From contig CALUHR010000002.1 in assembly GCA_944320495.1 (NCBI GenBank), forward strand, positions 36,609 to 100,608: a DNA stretch of 64,000 nucleotides. The letters are read 5' to 3'. Source of the DNA: Candidatus Methanomethylophilaceae archaeon. Its GTDB lineage: Archaea; Thermoplasmatota; Thermoplasmata; Methanomassiliicoccales; Methanomethylophilaceae. The position numbers and the translations under genes were made by a program. How positions within the stretch are numbered: position 1 is the stretch's first letter; every line of letters begins with the position of its first letter. Shown piece after piece: positions 47,545 to 56,688 of the stretch. The notes beneath the pieces are model-generated. The model did no database searches. It worked only from the letters and a program-made list of their open reading frames with translations, and was not told the DNA's origin.

Positions 47545-49314
47545 TCACATCTCCTCGGGCGCGCCCATGCCCAGGCAGTCCAGCACATCGGCCATGACGT
47601 CCCTGGCGCACTCCACCAGGGTGAGCCTGGCGTCCCTGCGCGGACCGGAGTCCAGGACGGACACGGAGGCGTAGAACTGGTTGAACGCCACGGCCACGTC
47701 GTGACCGTATGCGGGGAGCATGTGGATCTTCTTGCCGTCGCCGGCCGCCTTGAGCACCTCGGAGTACCTGGCGAGAGTCTTCACGAGGTTGACCTCGAAC
47801 CTGTCGTCCAGCTTGGACGGGTCAGTGTCGCGGGTGAAGTCGCCGGCCTTCCTCAGCATGCTGCAGGCCCTGGCATGGACGTACTGCAGGTACGGTCCGG
47901 AGTTCCCGTCGAAGTTCAGGGCCTCGCTCCACTTGAAGACGAACTGCTTCTCCGGCTGGACCCTGACGATGTTGTACCTGATGGCGCCGATGCCCACGAT
48001 GCGGGCGATCTCCCTCATGCGCTCCTCGCTCATGTCGGATCCGCGGACCTCGGTCCTGGACCTGATCTCCTGATAGGCGTGCTCCACTGCCTCGTCGATG
48101 AGGTCGTCGAGATAGACGACGACACCCTTCCTGGTGGACATCTTCCCCTCGGGGAGGGAGACGAACGAGTAGAACAGCGGCTCGGGAACACCCTCCTCGC
48201 CGAGGATCCTCAGCGCGGCACAGAGCTGCTGGGAGCCGAGCTTCTGGTCCTCTCCGAGGACGTCGATGACGCGGTCGGAGCGGGTGAACTTGTCTATGTG
48301 GTAGGCGAGGTCGCGTGTGGTGTACAGGGTGGTCCCGTCGGAACGGGTGAAGGTGAACTTGGTGTTCTTCCCCTGGATGCCGAAGTCCTTCAGATCGACG
48401 TAGCACGCGCCGTCCTCGGTCTCTCCGGCGTACTCGGAGGCCTTGAGCCTGGAGACCACGTCCCTGGCGGAGCCGTCCTCTATGTAGCGGGACTCCCAGG
48501 TGTACCTGTCCAGGGTGACGTTGATGGTGGCGAGGGTCTCGCGGAGACCGTCGAGCATGGCCTCGGCGACCTTCCTGACGTTGCCGATGACTTCGGAGTC
48601 CCCGGCCTCGAACCTCCTCATCATATCGGCGATCTGGGCCTGGACCTCGGGGTCGGACTCCATGCGCCTGTTGGCGACACGGTACTTGGCGACGAGCCTG
48701 TGGTCGGTCTTGTCGCGCTCCTTCTCGTGCCCGGACGCCTTGGCGTGCTCCTCCCTCTCGGCCTCGGCCTCCTCGTCGGAGACGTTCATGACGCCCCATG
48801 TCAGGATGACGACCTGCTTGCCGACGTCGTTGACGTAGTACTCGGTGGTGACCTCGTGGCCGCACCTCCTCAGGCACCTGGCCAGGGTGTCCCCGATGAC
48901 GGGGTTCCTGGCACGGCCCACGTGGATGGGGCCGGTGGGGTTGGTGGAGGTGTGCTCCACGTTCACCCTGAGCCCGGAGGCGGGGGCGGAGCCGTAGCAC
49001 GGCCCGCACCTGAGGATCTCGTCGAGAACGCCCTTGACCATGGGCGCGGTGTCGACGGCGAAGTTCAGATAGCCGTTGACGGCACCGACCGATGCGATGA
49101 GACCGGACGGCTGTATCCTGGATGCCAGGTCCTCCGCGATGGCGGCCGGGGCCTTCCTGAGGGCCTTGGACATCGTGAAGCATGGTACGGCGAGGTCCGC
49201 CCCCTCGACGGAGGGCAGCTCCACCGTGAAGTCGAGACCGCCCGCGCCGGCGGCCTCAAGGGCGCCGGACACGGCGGAACGGACCTGATCCTCGAAATCA
49301 GACATGAATGACAT
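47545..49314 (-). CDS. argS: Arginyl-tRNA synthetase
   Basis: Class Ia synthetase charging tRNA-Arg. The 589-residue protein has the N-terminal Add1 domain, the HIGH-type motif HVGRARN (about residue 128), the long connective region, GKMSTRKG as the KMSKS motif (about residue 388) and a C-terminal DALR anticodon-binding domain ending near YGHDVAVAFNQFYASVSV. I chose the ATG at 49314, 10 bases after the aRF1 stop, with a GGTG upstream; a GTG three codons earlier overlaps the aRF1 end. Middle gene of the aRF1-argS-GNAT cluster. Confidence 0.95.
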   Translation of the reverse strand: MSFMSDFEDQVRSAVSGALEAAGAGGLDFTVELPSVEGADLAVPCFTMSKALRKAPAAIAEDLASRIQPSGLIASVGAVNGYLNFAVDTAPMVKGVLDEILRCGPCYGSAPASGLRVNVEHTSTNPTGPIHVGRARNPVIGDTLARCLRRCGHEVTTEYYVNDVGKQVVILTWGVMNVSDEEAEAEREEHAKASGHEKERDKTDHRLVAKYRVANRRMESDPEVQAQIADMMRRFEAGDSEVIGNVRKVAEAMLDGLRETLATINVTLDRYTWESRYIEDGSARDVVSRLKASEYAGETEDGACYVDLKDFGIQGKNTKFTFTRSDGTTLYTTRDLAYHIDKFTRSDRVIDVLGEDQKLGSQQLCAALRILGEEGVPEPLFYSFVSLPEGKMSTRKGVVVYLDDLIDEAVEHAYQEIRSRTEVRGSDMSEERMREIARIVGIGAIRYNIVRVQPEKQFVFKWSEALNFDGNSGPYLQYVHARACSMLRKAGDFTRDTDPSKLDDRFEVNLVKTLARYSEVLKAAGDGKKIHMLPAYGHDVAVAFNQFYASVSVLDSGPRRDARLTLVECARDVMADVLDCLGMGAPEEM

Positions 49315-49324
49315 TGTGAACACC

Positions 49325-50557
49325 TCAGTTGGGCCTGTACCTCAGAAGGGCGGCCACGCCTCCGAACGCCTTCAGGAGCATGTCCCCCTCCTCGGAATCG
49401 CCCGAGATCAGCTGCAGGCGGGTGTTGTACGCATCCGCCCTGTTGAAGAAGTCGTCGATCAGGTCCTCGTCCTTCGTGACGGTGGCGGACTGCCCGCACT
49501 CGGGGCACTGGAACTTCTGGTCCGCGTCGGCCACTGTCTTCTCGTGGATGTGCCCGTTGGGGCACTCGAGGGTGATCCTGCGCTTCTTGAGGGAATCCGA
49601 CAGGAGGAGCATGTCCACTGCGCCCATGTCCAGGGCGCTGCGGACCTCGTCCTCTCCGTAGCACGAGAGACCGCCGTCCGCCTTGCGGATCTCGGTGAAG
49701 AGCCTCTGCATGTACACCTTCTCCTGGGTGAGCTGCATGTCCGTGATGATCCCCTGCGCATTCTGGACCAGCTCCCTCAGGCCGGATTCGTCCGTGTAAC
49801 CGGTATCGACCAGCGGGCTGACGACCTTCTTCCTCAGCTCGTGGTGGAGGTACTCCTCCTTGACGAAGAACTCCTTCGTCGCGCCGGGCCCGCCTATCAG
49901 GATGCCCAGGAGCTCCGGGCGGTTGAGGAAGACCTCGGTCGCGTTGTCGGCCACCTTCTTGAAGAACTCGTGGGCCGCGATCTCGATCAGCCTCTCGAAA
50001 CGGACGGACGACTGACCTCCCTGGTGGTGCTTGCTCGGGACGAGCGAGTCGAAGTGCTTCAACACCTGGATCCTGCTCCCCGACAGTATGCCCAGGGTGG
50101 CCTCGGACCTGTCGATGGTGATCAGACCGTAGCATTTCTTGTCCAGGAGCATGGACTCCAGCGGCTCGGTGAAGAATGTGGAGTCGCACCTGTACAGGAA
50201 CGCCGTGATCGGCTCCGGGGGGTTGATGACGTACTGGACCATCTTGGTCTGGTCGCCCGCCCTGGGAACCTCTCCGCAGAAGATGACGACGCCGTTCTCC
50301 GGCGGTGACTTGTAGGTTTTGAGTCGAGCGGCTATCGAATCGATCGCGCTCTGGACGTTCTTCATCGTGGTCTTGGACTTGATGTTGGACGCCTGGGACT
50401 GCTCGTTCCTCAGGTAGGCCATGACGTCGGAGATCTGCTTGGTCTTGGGGACGTAGACGGAGATGAGCTCCGTGCTCCTGCCCCTGTAGTTCTGGATCTC
50501 CTGCATGTCCTTCTTGAAGTCGTACTTCGCCCTGTCCTCGGAGTTCTTGTCTGCCAT
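49325..50557 (-). CDS. prf1: Peptide chain release factor aRF1
   Basis: Archaeal class I release factor recognising all three stop codons. The 410-residue protein has the decoding motifs NIKS (SNIKSKTTM, about residues 58-66) and YxCxxxF (FLYRCDSTFF, about residues 119-128), the peptidyl-transferase motif GGQ (HHQGGQSSVRF, about residues 178-188) and the C-terminal minidomain with zinc-like cysteines (ECPNGH, CPECG). The UAG-reading motifs look intact, so UAG should still cause some termination even if the organism decodes it as pyrrolysine. Start at the ATG at 50557. First gene of the cluster. Confidence 0.96.
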   Translation of the reverse strand: MADKNSEDRAKYDFKKDMQEIQNYRGRSTELISVYVPKTKQISDVMAYLRNEQSQASNIKSKTTMKNVQSAIDSIAARLKTYKSPPENGVVIFCGEVPRAGDQTKMVQYVINPPEPITAFLYRCDSTFFTEPLESMLLDKKCYGLITIDRSEATLGILSGSRIQVLKHFDSLVPSKHHQGGQSSVRFERLIEIAAHEFFKKVADNATEVFLNRPELLGILIGGPGATKEFFVKEEYLHHELRKKVVSPLVDTGYTDESGLRELVQNAQGIITDMQLTQEKVYMQRLFTEIRKADGGLSCYGEDEVRSALDMGAVDMLLLSDSLKKRRITLECPNGHIHEKTVADADQKFQCPECGQSATVTKDEDLIDDFFNRADAYNTRLQLISGDSEEGDMLLKAFGGVAALLRYRPN

Positions 50558-50697
50558 GGGAATCACCCTTCGGGTTTCTGGTGTCAAATGGGTCAGCCTA
50601 TTAACCTTTGCTCCCTTAATGCGCGCGCATCCGCGCGGAACCGCGCTGGACCAGCAAGTTATTAGTCGGGGTCGGGGATTGCGGGACGGTATATCCC

Positions 50698-51381
50698 ATG
50701 GACAAGGTTGTGGTCTCCGTCGGCGGATCGGTCCTGATCCCCGGTAACAACGATTCCGAGTACATCTCCAGGCTGGCCGGCATGCTCTCCTCCGTCAAGG
50801 ACGAGGTCCAGCTGGCCGTCGTCTGCGGGGGAGGGCGCACCGCCCGCTACTACGCGACCACCGGCCGCGAGCTCGGAGGGGACACATACCAGCTCGACAT
50901 CATGGGGATCGCCGCCACCAGGATCAACGCCCAGCTCCTCGGGGTCGCCCTCGGCGACATGCCGGAGCGCGTGCCCGAGACCGCGGCGGAGACCGCCAGG
51001 GCCTCCGAGCCCGGAAGGATAGTCGTCATGGGAGGGACCGAACCCGGCCATACGACCGACGCCGTCGCCATGATGGTCGCCCGCGAGATGGGGGCGGACC
51101 GCGTGGTGAATGCCACGGCCGTCGATGCCGTGTACACCGCCGACCCCCGCAAGGATCCGAACGCGGAGAAGATACCCAGGATGACCATCGAACGCCTCGG
51201 CGAGCTCGTCTACAAGGAGCACGACGCCTCCGCGTCCAGCGTCTTCGACCCCCTCGGGGTGCAGATAGCCAGGGAGTCCCGCATCGACATTTCGATGGTT
51301 GACGGCAGGAACGTCGAGGAGCTCAGGAAGGCCATCCTCGGACAGCCGTTCGACGGGACCTTCGTGGATTCTCACAACTGA
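50698..51381 (+). CDS. pyrH: Uridylate kinase, archaeal type
   Basis: Phosphorylates UMP to UDP. The 227-residue amino-acid-kinase-fold protein starts MDKVVVSVGGSVLIPG, with the nucleotide-binding glycine motif, then CGGGRTARYY and GGTEPGHTTDAVA for UMP binding and AVYTADPRKDPNAEK for ATP binding. Length matches archaeal UMP kinase (about 225). It converges on dtdA, with which it overlaps by 10 bases. Divergent from aRF1 across a 140-base region that should hold both promoters. Confidence 0.94.
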   Translation: MDKVVVSVGGSVLIPGNNDSEYISRLAGMLSSVKDEVQLAVVCGGGRTARYYATTGRELGGDTYQLDIMGIAATRINAQLLGVALGDMPERVPETAAETARASEPGRIVVMGGTEPGHTTDAVAMMVAREMGADRVVNATAVDAVYTADPRKDPNAEKIPRMTIERLGELVYKEHDASASSVFDPLGVQIARESRIDISMVDGRNVEELRKAILGQPFDGTFVDSHN

Positions 51382-52217
51382 GATCGGAGCGGCTCGAAGT
51401 CCTTCGACTTCACGCACTCGTATCCCAGCGACGCCGCTATGTCCGCGATGCGGTGCTCCTCGGGCCCCTTCATCGACTTGCGGTGGATGTAGACGGAGTC
51501 CGTGGCCGTCGCCTCGCAGGCGTCCCTTATCATCCTGGCTATGTCCTCGTCGCCCCTCCCCTCGAGCTGATAGTTCGGGATCATGTGGCCGAAGTTCACC
51601 CTGCTCGACAGGGCGGCCTCCGTGAACCTTGGGGCGTAGTGTCCCCCTCCGATCCCCACGAGGCTGCGGTACTCGTCGTGCGGCTCCAGGTCGGCGATGA
51701 CATGTGCCAGCACCTCCGCGAGATGCCTGTCTCCCCAGTGGGTCTCGTCACTTCCGATCTCGATGTAGAAGGTCGGCTTCCCGAGCCACGGGCCGTGATG
51801 CGTGACCTCGAAGCATGTCTGGACGGACGGGTCCGAGTTCAGCGCGTGGATTCTCCTGACGGCGTCGGTCATCGCGGCCGGTGCCGATCTCACCAGCGTC
51901 TCCGTCCTCCCGCCGAAATCCGCCTCGTGGTAGTTGCCGATCGGATGGGCGGTCAGCGCCGGGCGTCCGCTCTTGGACGAATGCCTCGACATCACGACCA
52001 CATAGTCCGGGTCCACCCCGAACCTCGCGGCCTCCAGATCCAGGTCCTCATGCCTGATGTGCATGTCCGCTATGCTCATCATCACGTCGTCCTCCCTGCG
52101 CATGTAGGAGGCCCCCTCGGAGGACCCCATGTCCTCCCATCCGCCCTGGGACAGGAGGGACTCCCTCATGTTGACGGACGGGAGGTCCGCCTCGCTGCAT
52201 ACGATGAGCCTGGACAT
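51372..52217 (-). CDS. dtdA: D-aminoacyl-tRNA deacylase, archaeal DtdA
   Basis: Hydrolyses D-aminoacyl-tRNAs to prevent mischarging. The 281-residue protein shows the DtdA motifs VVMSRHSSKSGRPALTAH (about residues 73-90), FEVTHHGPWL (zinc ligands, about residues 133-142), FYIEIGSDETHWGD and GIGGGHYAPRFT. Length matches the archaeal family. Its start is followed upstream by a 109-base divergent promoter region shared with the HTH/TPR gene. Convergent overlap of 10 bases with pyrH. Confidence 0.94.
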   Translation of the reverse strand: MSRLIVCSEADLPSVNMRESLLSQGGWEDMGSSEGASYMRREDDVMMSIADMHIRHEDLDLEAARFGVDPDYVVVMSRHSSKSGRPALTAHPIGNYHEADFGGRTETLVRSAPAAMTDAVRRIHALNSDPSVQTCFEVTHHGPWLGKPTFYIEIGSDETHWGDRHLAEVLAHVIADLEPHDEYRSLVGIGGGHYAPRFTEAALSSRVNFGHMIPNYQLEGRGDEDIARMIRDACEATATDSVYIHRKSMKGPEEHRIADIAASLGYECVKSKDFEPLRSQL

Positions 52218-52326
52218 GCGGCCTCCATGGCGGCCCCCGTATAAGCGCTTCCCCTCTAAGCTCTTAATTTCTACTGCTGTGGAATGTATTTGGACCGTTT
52301 ATAAACAGGCAGAAGGGGTCCGGTGC

Positions 52327-54408
52327 ATGAACAAGTTCACGCTCGCCGAACGCGCGCTCCTGCACCTGTACCGCTACAGGCACGTGTCCCCGGCGATAGA
52401 GATCGACGCCCCGAGGGAGATGACCCAGACCGGTGTGGCCGAGGCCCTGGGGATCTCCAGGTCGCACGCCTCCCTCATAACCGCCAGGCTGGAGCAGGAG
52501 GGGAAGATCTACGCCGGGAAGTCGCGCATCATAGGCCAGAACCGCGGCGGTGCGAGGAAGATCTACTTCATCACGCCTCTCGGCAGGGAGACCTGCGAGG
52601 AGCTCAGACGCACGATGGAGGCGCAGGGGATAACGGAGGACGACCTCCTCGTGCCGTACAACATCAACTACTGCAGCTCGTCCGCGTTCTGGTCGCTCCC
52701 TCCGGAGGAGAGGGCGGAGCTGGGATGCCTCCTGGTCCTCCGCGTGCCGGTCAGCCGCCGGGACTTCAGGTCCCCGCCGTCCCAGCTCGTGCCGTTCGAC
52801 TTCCGCGGATACCTGGCGATCAAACAGGAGACCCGCAGGTGGTACCTGCAGAGGGCGGACGTCGAGAGCCTGAGGAGCTGGCACAGCGCCGCCGCGGACT
52901 GGTGCATGGACAGGAGGTGCGATCCGAAGGAGAGGCTGTACCACCTCTACAGGTCCGGCCGCAAGCGGGAGGCGGCGCGGCTCGCGTCCTCCCAGAGGTT
53001 CATGCTGATGGACTTCCCCGATTCGGAGACCCGCGACATCGTGTCGGTGCTGGCGGACGAGTTCTCCGACCCGGAGCTGTGCCTCACATCGGCCAGGATG
53101 AGCCTGCGCCTTGGGGAGACCAGGAGCGCGATGTCGCAGCTGGAATCCTCGCGCAACGACCTCGGGACCTCCGGCGACGCGCTTCGCTCGGAGATAATGC
53201 TGGCCGAGGGGGAGACGGCATCCGCCCTCGACGAGGCGCTGGACGCCTACGTCGGCGATGTGGACACGGCGGCCGCGCTCGGGCTCTGCATGGTCGCCAA
53301 CGGGAGGTACGAGGAGGCCCTGACTTATCTCCGCAGATGCAGGGGCGAGATGCGCAGGACCGGCTGCCTGTTCCGCCTTGACGAGATCCTGTCGGTGCAG
53401 GCGAAGGCCCTCAGATGCCTGGGCGCCACGGCGGAGGCGGAGGCCTCCGAGGCCGCGTCCCAGTACTGGCGCAAGGATCCGCTGCACAGGTACCGATCAG
53501 AGGCAGGGGTTCGACCTGAGGTGGTCGATGTCCGAGATGTACAGGTCCCTGATGTCCGTGATGCCCCACTTGAGCATCGCCAGCCTCTCGAAGCCGAATC
53601 CCCAGGCCAGGACGGGCGCGTCTACGCCGAACGGCGCGACGACCTCCGGCCTGAATATGCCTGCGCCTCCGAGCTCCATCCACTTGCCGTTGAAGAACAC
53701 CTCGAGCTCGAGGGACGGCTCCGTGTAAGGGAAGTACGCGGGACGGATGCGGATCTGGTCGAAGCCCATCCTCGCGTAGAACTCGCGGATCATCGAGATG
53801 AGCATGTCGAAGTCGGCGTCCTCGTCGATGACGATGCCCTCGATCTGGGTGAACTCGGGCAGATGGGTGGAGTCGATGGACTCCTTCCTGAATATGCGGG
53901 AGATGGAGAACGCCTTCCTGGGCGCGTCGGGATGCTCCGCGATGTAGCGGATGCTGCTCACGGTGCTGTGCGTGCGGAGCAGGGCCATCTCGGCCTTCTC
54001 GCGGGACCATGTGCCTCCCCATCCGGTGGAGCCGGTGTCGCCGCCGTCCTCGTGGATGGCCTTGACCATGGAGACCAGGCGCTCGCCGTCGATGTGTATG
54101 GACGAGGGGTGCTCCAGATAGAACGTGTCCTGAAGGTCCCTGGCGGGATGGTCCTGGGGCGTGTAGAGCACATCCAGGTTCCAGAAGGCGGGCTGGACGT
54201 ACTCGGACTTCATCTCGGTGAATCCCATGTCGGTGAACAGCCTGCGGACCTGCGCCCCGAGGCGGGAGAGCATGTGCTTCTTGGCGGGATACACGGTGGG
54301 GGCGAATGTCTGGATATCGTAGGGCCTGAAGTCGGCCTCCTTCCACTCTCCGCTCTGGATCATGCGGTCTGTGATGTCGGTGACCTGGGGCCTGAGCTCT
54401 ATGCCTGA
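52327..54408 (+). CDS. Winged-helix regulator with helical repeat region; frame lacks the expected stop
   Basis: Residues 1-100 are a MarR-like winged helix (EMTQTGVAEALGISRSHASLITARLEQEGK, split here as TQTGVAEALGIS and HASLITARLEQEGK), residues 100-390 a helical, TPR-like region (LRLGETRSAMSQLESSRND, YEEALTYLRRC). Protein-like sequence ends near residue 391 at the point where convergent pheS ends (53497). There the codon is CGA followed by TCA and the frame stays open to 54408, antisense to pheS; that tail has shadow composition. A TATA box (tttataaa near 52300) precedes the ATG at 52327. Real end probably about 53496 if a stop was lost. Role: likely a transcription factor sensing an unknown signal. 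Confidence 0.6.
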   Translation: MNKFTLAERALLHLYRYRHVSPAIEIDAPREMTQTGVAEALGISRSHASLITARLEQEGKIYAGKSRIIGQNRGGARKIYFITPLGRETCEELRRTMEAQGITEDDLLVPYNINYCSSSAFWSLPPEERAELGCLLVLRVPVSRRDFRSPPSQLVPFDFRGYLAIKQETRRWYLQRADVESLRSWHSAAADWCMDRRCDPKERLYHLYRSGRKREAARLASSQRFMLMDFPDSETRDIVSVLADEFSDPELCLTSARMSLRLGETRSAMSQLESSRNDLGTSGDALRSEIMLAEGETASALDEALDAYVGDVDTAAALGLCMVANGRYEEALTYLRRCRGEMRRTGCLFRLDEILSVQAKALRCLGATAEAEASEAASQYWRKDPLHRYRSEAGVRPEVVDVRDVQVPDVRDAPLEHRQPLEAESPGQDGRVYAERRDDLRPEYACASELHPLAVEEHLELEGRLRVREVRGTDADLVEAHPRVELADHRDEHVEVGVLVDDDALDLGELGQMGGVDGLLPEYAGDGERLPGRVGMLRDVADAAHGAVRAEQGHLGLLAGPCASPSGGAGVAAVLVDGLDHGDQALAVDVYGRGVLQIERVLKVPGGMVLGRVEHIQVPEGGLDVLGLHLGESHVGEQPADLRPEAGEHVLLGGIHGGGECLDIVGPEVGLLPLSALDHAVCDVGDLGPELYA

Positions 54409-55014
54409 GGACGCGACCTCCCTGCCCAGGTCCGTGAGGACTATGGACCTCTCGGTGACGACCTTCTCGGCGATCATGCCCTGGCGGCCCTTCAGATCCT
54501 TGATGACCTTGGGGTCCGCCTCGGACTCCGGCACGGGGGCCTCGGCCATCCTGGAGAGGAGCTCCTCGTCGGGCATCCTCGAGCCCAGCATGTCCCTCCC
54601 GGTCTGGGTGAGGGTCATCACCTTCACGCCGTCCTCGGCGCGGATGTCTGCGAGACCCTTCCTCTTGAGCCAGCCGACGGCGATCCTCCCCATGCCCTCG
54701 GGCATGGCGGCCTCCATGTCGGCCATGGGCATGCTGCCGCCGTTGTCCCCTATGATGGTGATGGCGACCCTCTCGGGAAGGCCGACGGAGACGGCCGATT
54801 CATCGGTCAGGACATAGAACCTGTCGGACCTCTCGGATATGGCGGCCAGGCCCTTGGACTCGAGCCATGACGCTGCGCTCATGGCCTCCACCTCGACGGA
54901 GAACGCGCCTCCGGACACCAGGTCCGCGGTTGTCGCCGACCCTCCTCTCTCCTCGAGTGCCAGCAGAAGCCTCTTCTCATTGTGGCTGAGTCCGTCAAGC
55001 AGTGCCTTGTCCAT
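53497..55014 (-). CDS. pheS: Phenylalanyl-tRNA synthetase alpha subunit
   Basis: Class II synthetase subunit with the catalytic site. The 505-residue archaeal/eukaryotic-type protein has N-terminal winged-helix DNA/tRNA-binding-like domains (about residues 1-160) and the class II core with motif 1 region HPARDLQDTFYL, motif 2 FSISRIFRKE and motif 3 VLAWGFGFERLAML. I start at the ATG at 55014 with GGTGA five bases upstream; the trpS stop lies just upstream at 55020. PheT is not in the window. Shares its end with the convergent HTH gene. Confidence 0.95.
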   Translation of the reverse strand: MDKALLDGLSHNEKRLLLALEERGGSATTADLVSGGAFSVEVEAMSAASWLESKGLAAISERSDRFYVLTDESAVSVGLPERVAITIIGDNGGSMPMADMEAAMPEGMGRIAVGWLKRKGLADIRAEDGVKVMTLTQTGRDMLGSRMPDEELLSRMAEAPVPESEADPKVIKDLKGRQGMIAEKVVTERSIVLTDLGREVASSGIELRPQVTDITDRMIQSGEWKEADFRPYDIQTFAPTVYPAKKHMLSRLGAQVRRLFTDMGFTEMKSEYVQPAFWNLDVLYTPQDHPARDLQDTFYLEHPSSIHIDGERLVSMVKAIHEDGGDTGSTGWGGTWSREKAEMALLRTHSTVSSIRYIAEHPDAPRKAFSISRIFRKESIDSTHLPEFTQIEGIVIDEDADFDMLISMIREFYARMGFDQIRIRPAYFPYTEPSLELEVFFNGKWMELGGAGIFRPEVVAPFGVDAPVLAWGFGFERLAMLKWGITDIRDLYISDIDHLRSNPCL

Positions 55015-55019
55015 CTGAA

Positions 55020-56141
55020 TCACCATTCGAATCCGTCGTAGGTCATGTCGCCGACGATGTCCTTCGCCTTCTCGCGGCGCTCCTGGTGCCCCTCGAGGAA
55101 CACGTTGATCCTCTCGGTTAGGCACATCTTGCACTCGCCGCAGAGGATCTCCCCCTTCCTGCACTTGTCGGCGAGCTCGTTGAGCCTGGCATCGTCCGGC
55201 TCGAAGAGGTAGAAGTTGTACTTGAAAACCGCGCAGACCTCCGGGTTGCCCCCGAGCTTCCTCTGCTCCTCCACGGACACCCTCCCGCCGGTGAACGCGC
55301 GCCCGACCTTCTTCTTGACCGCCTTGGGCGTGTCCGTCGTGTATATGGTCGCGTTCTCGTCGGAGGACGACATCTTGTCCCCGCCGTTCAGTCCGGGGAA
55401 CATCTTGCAGAAGATCAGCGCGGGCTTCGGGTATCCGAGATGCGGGGCGGCGTCCCTGGTGACCCTGAAGTGCGGGTCCTGGTCTATCCCGCAGGGGATG
55501 ACGACGGGGACCGGCCTCCCGGCATCCTCGGAGGGGAGGAAGGCGGGCACCGACTGCATCGTGGTGTAGAAGATAGAGCCGATGTTCGTGGACGCATCGA
55601 AGCCGAAGACCGCCTTGGCCGTGGAGAACGTGGTCCTCTTCGCGACCCTCAGCGCTATCGGGTACATCTTCCCGACGTTCTTGGTGTCCACTATGATCCT
55701 GGTCCTCTTGGGATCGAACCCCAGGGCGACGAAGTCGAGGGCGTTCTCGTACGCCATCCTGCCCGTCTCCTCGAGGGTGAGGTCCTTGAACAGGAACTTC
55801 TCGTCGTCGGTCATCTGGAACAGCATGTCGCAGCCGAAGGTGTCCTGCATCCACTTGTTGAAGATCCAGGGCATCAGGTGTCCGAGATGGGTGTTGCCGG
55901 ACGGTCCCCTGCCGGTGTAGATCGTGAAACGGTTGCCCTTGTCGTACTCGTCGAGGAGCCAGCCCATGTCCCTGTGGGTGTAGAATATCCCGCGTCTGAG
56001 CATGGGGTGGACGTCGCCGTAGCGGGACATCCTGGCTATGAGGGCGTCGTCGATCGGGGTCGTCCCGAACTGCCTCATCAGCTCGTCGTAGTCTATGTCC
56101 CCTGTGACCTCCCAGGGCGTGACCTTGAACTCCTCGGCCAT
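55020..56141 (-). CDS. trpS: Tryptophanyl-tRNA synthetase, archaeal type
   Basis: Class Ic synthetase of 373 residues. Motifs: the HIGH-type PSGNTHLGHLM (about residues 80-90), FQMTDDEKFLFKD, the pocket segment PCGIDQDPHFR, and the KMSSS loop GGDKMSSSDEN (about residues 252-262). Insertions match the archaeal/eukaryotic branch. The C-terminus carries cysteines CGECKMC. It is followed by pheS (five-base gap), so the two synthetases share an operon. Confidence 0.95.
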   Translation of the reverse strand: MAEEFKVTPWEVTGDIDYDELMRQFGTTPIDDALIARMSRYGDVHPMLRRGIFYTHRDMGWLLDEYDKGNRFTIYTGRGPSGNTHLGHLMPWIFNKWMQDTFGCDMLFQMTDDEKFLFKDLTLEETGRMAYENALDFVALGFDPKRTRIIVDTKNVGKMYPIALRVAKRTTFSTAKAVFGFDASTNIGSIFYTTMQSVPAFLPSEDAGRPVPVVIPCGIDQDPHFRVTRDAAPHLGYPKPALIFCKMFPGLNGGDKMSSSDENATIYTTDTPKAVKKKVGRAFTGGRVSVEEQRKLGGNPEVCAVFKYNFYLFEPDDARLNELADKCRKGEILCGECKMCLTERINVFLEGHQERREKAKDIVGDMTYDGFEW

Positions 56142-56232
56142 TGCGATTACCTAACCGAGCCATGCGCGCATGCGTCTTAAGCCTTGCTGGGTCCCTGCGA
56201 TGACTATTTTTACGGCACGCGGATGTCCACGC

Positions 56233-56688
56233 ATGTTCAGGATTCTGGGCGAGGACGCCCTCTACATAGACATCGCCGCCACCTTCAAGAGGAGGCTCGG
56301 GGAGCTGGCATCCGCCGATGACGAGAAGGAGAAGGGATTCAGGGAGCTCCTCGACAGGTCGGAGATCCTGTACCTGCTCAACGGCACGACCGAGGAGCAC
56401 ACGTTCTTCATCAGGGTCCCCAAGGAGATCACCCCGGAGGAGATCCAATCCATGGCCGACGCGGTTCTCGCCATCCTCGGCAGGACGGTCGAGGAGACGC
56501 CGCTGATCGACGTCGACGGCATCCGCCAGAAGTATCAGGTCATCATCACGAACTGGGACGAGCCCGAGATCATCGGGAAGAACAAGACCGCCGGCATGTC
56601 TTCCGGAGAGGTGTTCAAGCCCATCTTCAGGTCCCTGGACGCGCCGGGCAGGGCGAACTTCTCGGCGCAGAATCAGTTCTTCCTCTGA
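56233..56688 (+). CDS. Conserved archaeal protein of unknown function
   Basis: A 151-residue soluble protein beginning MFRILGEDALYIDIAATFKR, with mixed alpha/beta pattern and no recognised motif. A TATA-like tatttttac about 25 bases before the ATG predicts a leaderless transcript. Charged throughout; the middle segment (FFIRVPKEITPEEIQSMAD) reads like a stable fold. It is divergent from trpS and overlaps the convergent membrane gene by 16 bases. Function unknown. Confidence 0.78.
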   Translation: MFRILGEDALYIDIAATFKRRLGELASADDEKEKGFRELLDRSEILYLLNGTTEEHTFFIRVPKEITPEEIQSMADAVLAILGRTVEETPLIDVDGIRQKYQVIITNWDEPEIIGKNKTAGMSSGEVFKPIFRSLDAPGRANFSAQNQFFL

